A stretch of 64,000 nucleotides of DNA from Chaetoderma sp. LZ-2023a (lineage: Eukaryota > Mollusca > Caudofoveata > Chaetodermatida > Chaetodermatidae). The stretch's first letter is position 1; each line of letters opens with the position of its first letter. The notes below the pieces were generated by a model. That model ran no database searches and was not told the origin of the DNA. It saw nothing but the letters and a program-made list of their open reading frames with translations. The position numbers and the translations under genes are program-made. The DNA lies in the NCBI GenBank assembly GCA_034401795.1, contig CM067371.1, forward strand, positions 78,343,333 to 78,407,332, read 5' to 3'. Shown piece by piece: positions 58,330 through 64,000 of the stretch.

Positions 58330-58850
58330 CACTTTGTGACCAATGATGCGCCACATCCACCTTGCAAATCTCCTTATGCCGTGGCGACCATCCGCCGTGT
58401 GTCTGTCAACTTTTGCTTTCAGACACTACTCCTCATTAACCACTTGGCCGATTTCAACCAAATTTGGCTGGAAGGACCCTATGGTCGTAGGCTCCAGAAC
58501 CACAGTTCAGAATTTTTATTCCTCAATATTTGGGGTGAAAATCTTCGATTTTATGAAAAATGTACCAGAAATTGTCAAAATGATAAAACATATACTTTTG
58601 TGAAAACACAATCTTAGATTTTATGAAAAAAACCTATAACTAATTGACATATTTCAACCAACTTTGGCTAGAGTCACCCTATCATGGTAGAATCCAGAAC
58701 TTCTATTCTGAATTTTGATTGATCAATTTTATGGATGAAAGTCTTAGATTTTCCAAAGATTATCCATCATGTCTCTTTAAATGCAAATGGTTAACATGCT
58801 AATGGTCCAGGTGAGCGCCACAGCCCGTTGGGCCTCTTGTTTTTTAAATT
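58330..58850. repeat. Dispersed repeat with two related ~120-bp blocks
   Basis: The block at about 58445-58562 (ATTTCAACCAAATTTGGCTG...TCAGAATTTTTATT...CTTCGATTTTATG) recurs in diverged form at about 58645-58755 (ATTTCAACCAACTTTGGCTA...TCTGAATTTTGATT...CTTAGATTTTCC). The right end reads CAGCCCGTTGGGCCTCTTGT, an inverted-repeat ending (GCCC/GGGC) of a kind I recall from bivalve repeats. Open frames through it are not conserved proteins. Confidence 0.5.
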
Positions 58851-59085
58851 ATGGATGTGGTGTGGACTGTTAGTGAAGCATGGTGTGTGTGTGTATGTGT
58901 GTGTTGAAGGGGGTAGGTGGGGGTTCTGACTTGTCGGTTGTTAAGCCTACTTTTCCTGGCAGCAACCAATTTCATTAGGATCAGACATACTCAAACTGAT
59001 GATCAGTGTAATATTTTATTACTTAACAGAGAGGTCAGTGGTCTCTGAAAAAAAGAGCGGAAGTATGACCACTGCACAGGAAATC
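58851..59085. other. GT-rich spacer, no gene recognised
   Basis: Includes a GTGTGT tract at about 58886-58903. No coding sequence. Confidence 0.5.
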
Positions 59086-59172
59086 TGTTGAATATTTTGA
59101 AAACAGTTTTACTGGAACATGTTGCTGCAACAGCTACCAGTCAAATATTTTTCAAAATATTCAATATGTTTA
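59086..59172. repeat. Isolated copy of the 5'-array palindrome
   Basis: TTGAATATTTTGAAAA pairs with TTTTCAAAATATTCAA (16 bp perfect) and inner ACTGG pairs with CCAGT. The left arm, TCTGTTGAATATTTTGAAAA...ACTGGAACATGTTGCTG, aligns with the palindrome of the 0.9-5.3 kb units (TCTGTTGGGTATTTTGAAAC...ACTGGAGGCTGTTGCTG), so it is a dispersed member of that family. Confidence 0.75.
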
Positions 59173-60060
59173 AATTCTGGTGTTCTCCGACTAATAGGTC
59201 ACAATGCATAATTATGCCCCTCCCCCTCCCCTCACACCCGCGGTGCATCACACAGTGCATTGCAAACAGATAGGCGTACTATGTATGGCTCTGCTGCAAA
59301 TGACTAGACGATTGCCCTAATTTACTGGTTTTGAACTAGAGACTAGCTAGACAGCTGTTAATAATTCTTGATGTCGTGATTTGACGTTACCCGCCGGCCT
59401 TTAGACAAAGGGCGTAAGTAGTAGTAGTAGTAGTAGTAGTAGGCCAAATAGTATTTTTTTTATTCTTGCGGGTTTTGTTGGCAAGAAAGTGGGGGGGGGT
59501 GCCTTTCTTAGGCCTAATGGGGTGCGCATTTTTTCATAATTAATCTATATAAGCATTCCAAATTATGTGTATATAATAACCAGTCAGTATAGCCATATGT
59601 GCTTCTACTCGCAAAACAATCTGCGCCCAAATGCAGAGAGCGGACGACGGCTGTTGTACTGAGCCATCTTTGGGTTCGCGGAAATCGGCTCTCTTTGTAT
59701 GGAATTTACCGACTGCACCCTAGCCTATAAATTTTATTTGTTCGGAAAAATATGCAGCGAAATTCCATTTGTTTGGTTTGCAGTATTTATGCAGCTTCAA
59801 GCCACCCAACGGTTAGGCATATTTGACAACAATCCGCGATCGCGCAACAGGGTCACAATGACTTATTAGCACTGCGCCTCGCACGATAGCGATAGGTCCC
59901 TCCGATGACGTCTTACTATATAGAGCGTTTCTATTTCGGGTTTTTCGAGGACAACACAGAATTGCAAAATACAACGTAAAACAGAGTAATATTTTTAAAT
60001 AAAACATTTTATTATATTATTTATTGCACAATCGTGTATATTAAAGCCACTTGTGCTACC
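59173..60060. other. No gene recognised; short (GTA)n
   Basis: Contains a (GTA)n tract at 59417-59441 and a G-run near 59489. The right part may be the body of the LINE 3' end that follows. No coding sequence. Confidence 0.45.
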
Positions 60061-60190
60061 GTTGTGCTTGGTCTTTAAACTTATGTATTAATTGAATTTT
60101 ATATACGGTATCCGTCATGTACATAATTGTGTTCAATGTGCACTCAAAGGCCGATGGCCCATTGTGGAAATAAATATCTATCTATCTTAA
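60060..60190 (+). mobile_element. LINE 3' end with ATCT tail
   Basis: CACTCAAAGGCCGATGGCCC (contains GGCC-GAT-GGCC) lies between CAATG and CATTG, which can pair to extend the stem. AAATAAATATCTATCTATCT follows as a tetranucleotide tail. Matches the layout at 58260-58310. Confidence 0.6.
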
Positions 60191-60265
60191 GATTTTAATT
60201 TCTAGGCATGACTTTGTGAAGGTGTGCGAGCGAAAGTGATTGTGTGAGCGCGTGCATCCTGGTCT

Positions 60266-60389
60266 CACTCCTCGCTTTTCTTTCGACCGCTATTTCGAAA
60301 GCGAGGAGTGTTGACCTTGAGTGATTTATATACTTAGACCGGATCCCGCTCTTCGTTTCCCTTTCGACTTAACATATTTGGAAACGAAG
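60266..60389. repeat. Two adjacent similar stem-loops
   Basis: Stem 1: CACTCCTCGCTTT (60266-60278) with AAAGCGAGGAGTG (60298-60310), 13 bp perfect. Stem 2: CTTCGTTTCC (60351-60360) with GGAAACGAAG (60380-60389), 10 bp perfect. Both loops contain CTTTCGAC followed by an ATTT-type sequence. Function unknown. Confidence 0.75.
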
Positions 60390-60398
60390 GGTGGTGAT

Positions 60399-60530
60399 AT
60401 TATAATAATAAATAATAATAATATCGTTCTTTATTGAGGGTAAATCATCAACATGTGATCTTCCTGAGGCCCTCAGGGAACAGCAACAACAATAATAATA
60501 ATAATAATAATAAGTATATACAGGCTAATA
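60399..60530 (-). mobile_element. LINE 3' end, minus strand
   Basis: On the minus strand the sequence reads CCTGAGGGCCTCAGG (perfect 6-bp stem), then ATTTACCCTCAATAAAGAAC and an AT-trinucleotide tail. Typical LINE 3' terminus; the insertion point is just after the second stem-loop at 60389. A second AAT tract lies at 60488-60512. Confidence 0.55.
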
Positions 60531-60539
60531 AATATACAT

Positions 60540-60870
60540 ATACATACACTCTTTCCAAACACACACTCACACACGCTCAGTCATACAGGGCACACACAAG
60601 CAGATGTAAGCAAACGGACAAATAGGCGATCACGCATACAAATACACGCAGTCACGCCCTTGCACACACGCATGCATACTCACGCGCGCACTGGCATATG
60701 CAGGCATGCACGTACACACACCCGTACATACGCACGCGCATACACACGCTTACACGCACTCGCACATTATACGCACACGTGTACACACACACGCGTGCAC
60801 ACACACACGGGCGCACGCGCACGCACACACACACGCACGCACGCACACACACAAATCACACACATACTCA
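60540..60870. repeat. (CA)n/(CGCA)n-rich low-complexity tract
   Basis: Degenerate CACA/CGCA/CATA-rich sequence, densest at 60780-60853. Open frames on both strands are artefacts. Confidence 0.9.
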
Positions 60871-61078
60871 GCTGATTATGTACAATTATATACATGTATA
60901 TACAAGACATAGAGGTAGACCTATTTCCAAGTTTATACAAAATCGTTTATATGGTATTTAAAACAATCAAATATTTTAATTCTAATTTGACTTAAAGCCG
61001 TTGCTACTCGATGCTTTACCAACTTTCAGTCAAATTATCCTTAATGCATTTGACCATTTATTGTAGTTAATTTAATCA

Positions 61079-61175
61079 CTGGATAAATTAGCTCCACTTT
61101 GACTGACTGATTTGCCACTCAAGGCGGCAGCATCAGTCAGTCAAATTATCGTCGATTTACCCAACAGCTCATTAC
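61079..61175. repeat. Palindrome with perfect 14-bp core arms
   Basis: TTTGACTGACTGAT (61097) pairs with ATCAGTCAGTCAAA (61131) around a short loop containing TGCC/GGCA, and outer GGATAAATTAGC pairs imperfectly with GTCGATTTACCC. A separate foldback from the hairpin at 61240. Confidence 0.75.
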
Positions 61176-61239
61176 ATTTAACCATTTACCGCCTATATTT
61201 CTTTAAGAAAATCTAAATTTCCTCATAAGAATATCTATT

Positions 61240-61380
61240 TATAGACAACGAGAAGACAATTTCTGAGGATTTGTCACCGGCATAACTGATCCGTTTACCG
61301 AGCCAGTAATACCAGTGGTGAATTCTCAAAAAAACCCAAAACCACTCTTCTCTCAGTCTGCAAATTGCCATTCTTCAAGA
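61240..61380. repeat. Fifth copy of the hairpin unit
   Basis: Diverged copy of the 56.7-57.6 kb hairpin: GAGGATTTGTCACCGGCATA and its partner TACCAGTGGTGAATTCTC, with flanks ACGAGAAGACAA and CTCAGTCTGCAAATTGCCAT. It directly abuts the 3' end of LINE F. Confidence 0.65.
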
Positions 61381-61397
61381 CCATTACAGAGTCCGTT

Positions 61398-64000
61398 TTG
61401 GGCTATCGCTATTATTATTGTTTCGTGTTTATATGATCATGAAGATTAGATTTAAATGAGGATAGGGTTGACGAACGCGTAACAGTTGAAGGTAGCAAAT
61501 TCCACAGTTTTGTGGCTGTATATTTAAAGCTGTGTCTTGCATAATTTGTGTTTATTTTTGGAGGTTTTAAGTGACCATTTGATTTTGACCTCAAGTTAAG
61601 CGGGTGTGCATTTTCGACTAAAGTAAACATGTCTTTAATGTATCTGGGTGTAAGGTCGTTTAGTGCTTTGTAGGTCATTAGATTAGTTTTTATCGCCATT
61701 CTCTGTGTTAATGGTGTCCATTTTAAAGTTGCGTATAATTGTTTAGACGGGGTTCTATATGGGACATCTAGTATAATCCTAGCAGCTCGTTTTTGCAATT
61801 TTTCAAGTTTATCCAATAAATATTCTGTATAGTAAACTAAACAACAATAGTCTATATGGGAAAGAATATATGCCTTATAAAATATGTTTCTTTCTTCAAG
61901 ATTCATATATTGTTTATTTTTTCTTAGCATAAAAATAAGTGAAGCGATTTTGCTATAGATCTTGCTAATGTGGTCTTGCCATGATAGGTTGTCGTTAATA
62001 TATACACCTAATAGTTTTGCATTATTTACAATGTCTAATTCTACATTTCCAATAGATATTTTGAGATCTGACTCGTTGATTCTGTTTCGTTTGTGGGTGT
62101 TGCTTATCAGTAATAACTTAGTTTTCTCAGTATTTAGTACCAGTTTGTTTTTGTCGCACCAAGTTTGCACTAATGCCATATCAGTAGTAAGTTTTTCCTT
62201 TAGCAATGAAATATTATCGGAGTTGCAATGCATGGTTGTATCATCAGCGTACATATCGACATTGCTGCTAATACCCATATGTAGATCATTAACATATAGG
62301 ATGAACAAGAGGGGTCCCAAGACAGAACCCTGTGGGACGCCAACAGTAATAGGCATAGCAGTTGACACACTATCAGAAATAGATACATATTGCTGCCGAT
62401 TTTCTAGATAAGAGGAGAACCACCTTTGAGACTGATCATCAAATTTATAAATCGCTAATTTGTGTTCCAAAATTGTATGATTAACCAAATCAAATGCCTT
62501 TCTAAAGTCAATCATTATAGCGGCAACATAGTCGCCTTTGTCAACTGCAAAACGCCACTGCTCTATTAGCTTTTACAGTGCTGTTTCGCATGAGTGTTTA
62601 CGTCTGAAACCTGACTGAGATTCGACAAGTAAATTATATTTCATCAGAAATTTATATAAATGATTATGTACATGACGTTCAATAATCTTTGAGAGAATGG
62701 GTAGAATAGATATAGGTCTATAATTAGTGATATCTGATTTATTATCTGCTTTATGTAATGGTTTTACTTTGGCATGCTTCCATGATGTTGGAAACACGCC
62801 ACTATCTATGCTCTTGTTTATAATAGCTGTCACTGCTGGAGCAATAATTGGTGCTGCAGCTTTAAGGAAATGCGCGTTCAAGCCATCGTGACCCGCGGAA
62901 TTGTTAGTTTTTAAGCTAGCCAATTCTTCATATACATAATTTACTGCTACATTAGGTATTTTAAATTTGATGTCATTGGGCACTTTATTCGCAACATATG
63001 TTCTAAGATTATTTGATATTTCATGGTTTGTTATCTGTATTGAATTCGCAAGATTAGAAGCAACTGTTGTAAAATATTGATTAAACATTTCACAATGCTT
63101 AGCCGTATCCCTAATTTCATTTCCATCGTTGTCATATAAAACCAAAGGTAATCTGTTTGTCTTAGGGTTTATGTTCTTCATAATTTTCCATATATTTGAT
63201 GGATTCTTTGAGTTTTCCTTCAATTGCACTCCAAAATAATTTCTTTTTGATGTTTCTATTAGCGTCATTACTTTTTGTTTTAATTCTTTATATTTAACCA
63301 TGTTATTTTGCTTTTTGTTATAATCCCTATCTTTAATAGCTTTTAAAATATCATCGTTTATCCACCCGGGCTGAGAAATGTGTTTTACTCTACGCTCAAT
63401 AATGGGCGCGTGTTTATCTAGTATTGAGGTAAAGGTTTTCTGAAATGTTCCTAGGGCGGAATGCATCATGTATCAAATCGATTGAGTCCCAATTGTAATT
63501 TGACAGATCCTGGAGAAATTGGTCATTATTGAAGCTCTTTTTACATCTGTATTTTATTGTGTGATGACTATTTGGTTTTAGATTAGTGCTTTTTCTCTCG
63601 GCAAACACGGGATAGTGATCACTTATTGCCAAAGCTCCTACACTTACCGAAGCATACTTGTTTTTGTCTGTGACATAAATATGGTCTATTAATGTAGCTG
63701 TTGTTTCAGTGATTCTGGTGGGTGTGCTTATTAGTTGTTCAAGGTTAAATAAATCGATTACAGCTTTCCATTTAGGCATAACTGGTTTAAGAAAATCAAT
63801 ATTAAAGTCGCCTATAAGGATGATATCAGTATTATGTGAATATGCAAATTCAAGAGATGATTCAAACTCATCTATCCAACCAGTTAGTGATTTTGGTGGT
63901 CTATAAGTACAGCAGAGTAAAAATGATTTTAATTTATACGGCTTTATTTCTATCCATAAAGCTTCCATATTTGGAGTTTCTAAATCAAGCCTCCTACTGT
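61398..64000 (-). mobile_element. LINE F: CR1/Jockey-group retrotransposon, runs off the right edge
   Basis: Minus-strand LINE whose 5' part lies beyond the window. The 3' UTR is almost absent: the coding region ends at 61415 and is followed only by AATAATAATAG before unrelated sequence. The coding region is in good condition, with one frameshift and one nonsense codon, so it is probably one of the younger insertions. Confidence 0.8.
61415..63968 (-). pseudogene. LINE F endonuclease C-terminus and reverse transcriptase
   Basis: Endonuclease (63968-63414): CCTYRPPKSL, DIILIGDFNIDFL, PTRITETTATLIDHIYV and ISDHYPVFAE. A frameshift near 63455 joins it to RT (63469-62573): QPGWINDDILKAIKDRDYNK, NPSNIWKIMKNINPK, LKTNNSAGHDGLNAHFLK, NYRPISILPILSKIIE and ESQSGFRRKHSCETAL. 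TAA at 62573-62575 (on the minus strand) interrupts, probably from a CAA codon. The same frame then gives MIDFRKAFDLVNH (motif A), VGVPQGSVLGPLLFILYVND (box B), MYADDTTMHC (catalytic box), the thumb and a C-terminus with ATKLWNLLPSTV, ending at 61415. All visible catalytic boxes are intact. Confidence 0.87.

Noticed and set aside
58336-58617. Overlapping open frames in two phases
   Set aside because: They lie in a dispersed repeat with internal duplicated blocks; no conserved motif and two frames equally open.
60652-60961. Several His/Thr/Arg-rich open frames
   Set aside because: Translation of (CA)n/(CGCA)n low-complexity sequence.

Overview
The window looks like about 64 kb of repeat-dominated nuclear DNA from an invertebrate animal. 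I found no cellular protein-coding gene, rRNA or tRNA. The organism is inferred from the transposon mix: several families of APE-type LINEs, a Gypsy element with very long LTRs, a pogo-like transposon, hAT and Harbinger remnants, a SINE, MITEs, and long (GACA)n, (TGCG)n and (AAT)n tracts. This suits a marine invertebrate, perhaps a lophotrochozoan such as a mollusc, but I cannot fix the phylum. A run of exactly 500 N (53437-53936) shows it is a draft assembly. Names A-F and H label the LINE copies in order of discussion.

Layout. 0.5-5.36 kb: tandem units of about 440 bp, each carrying a strong palindrome, split by a 5'-truncated minus-strand CR1-group LINE (A). 5.36-13.43 kb: a related plus-strand LINE (B, PHD finger + endonuclease + reverse transcriptase) whose 3' UTR was later hit by a nearly intact RNase H-bearing I-group LINE (9067-13038) with a perfect 13-bp target duplication. 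13.4-16.5 kb: a LINE 3' tail with a stem-loop, then an L2/CR1-like fragment split by a non-autonomous hAT element. 16.5-22.5 kb: LINE D split by a ~3.3-kb LTR. 23.5-24.5 kb: minus-strand LINE fragment of the same family as LINE E. 25.76-29.74 kb: a complete but dead pogo-like transposon with two MITE copies and an internal 36-bp minisatellite.

31.9-38.1 kb: LINE C (ORF1, endonuclease, start of RT), interrupted by a second LTR copy and ended by a third. The third is the 5' LTR of a Gypsy element (38131-45924) with a tRNA-Lys primer-binding site, gag, protease and RT remnants and an 0.8-kb insertion. 45.9-48.25 kb: LINE E. 49.6-50.0 kb: a 236-bp SINE-like insertion with an 11-bp target duplication and the same 3' tail as the I-group LINE. 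50.1-53.4 kb: minus-strand LINE fragments, a Harbinger scrap, a (TA)n tract and the gap. 53.9-55.8 kb: a possible Penelope-like scrap and large microsatellites. 56.7-61.4 kb: palindrome repeats, paired CRE-like sites and several LINE 3' ends. 61.4-64 kb: a minus-strand CR1/Jockey-group LINE (F) running off the window.

The features work together only as a record of nested transposition: older LINEs (C, D) carry LTR insertions, CR1-group LINEs sit in or beside the palindromic units, and the I-group LINE probably supplied the machinery for the SINE-like element. The signals most worth following are the palindromic tandem repeats, the covarying LINE 3' stem-loops, the LINE/SINE tail match and the ~3-kb LTR with its TATA box about 120 bp from the 5' end.
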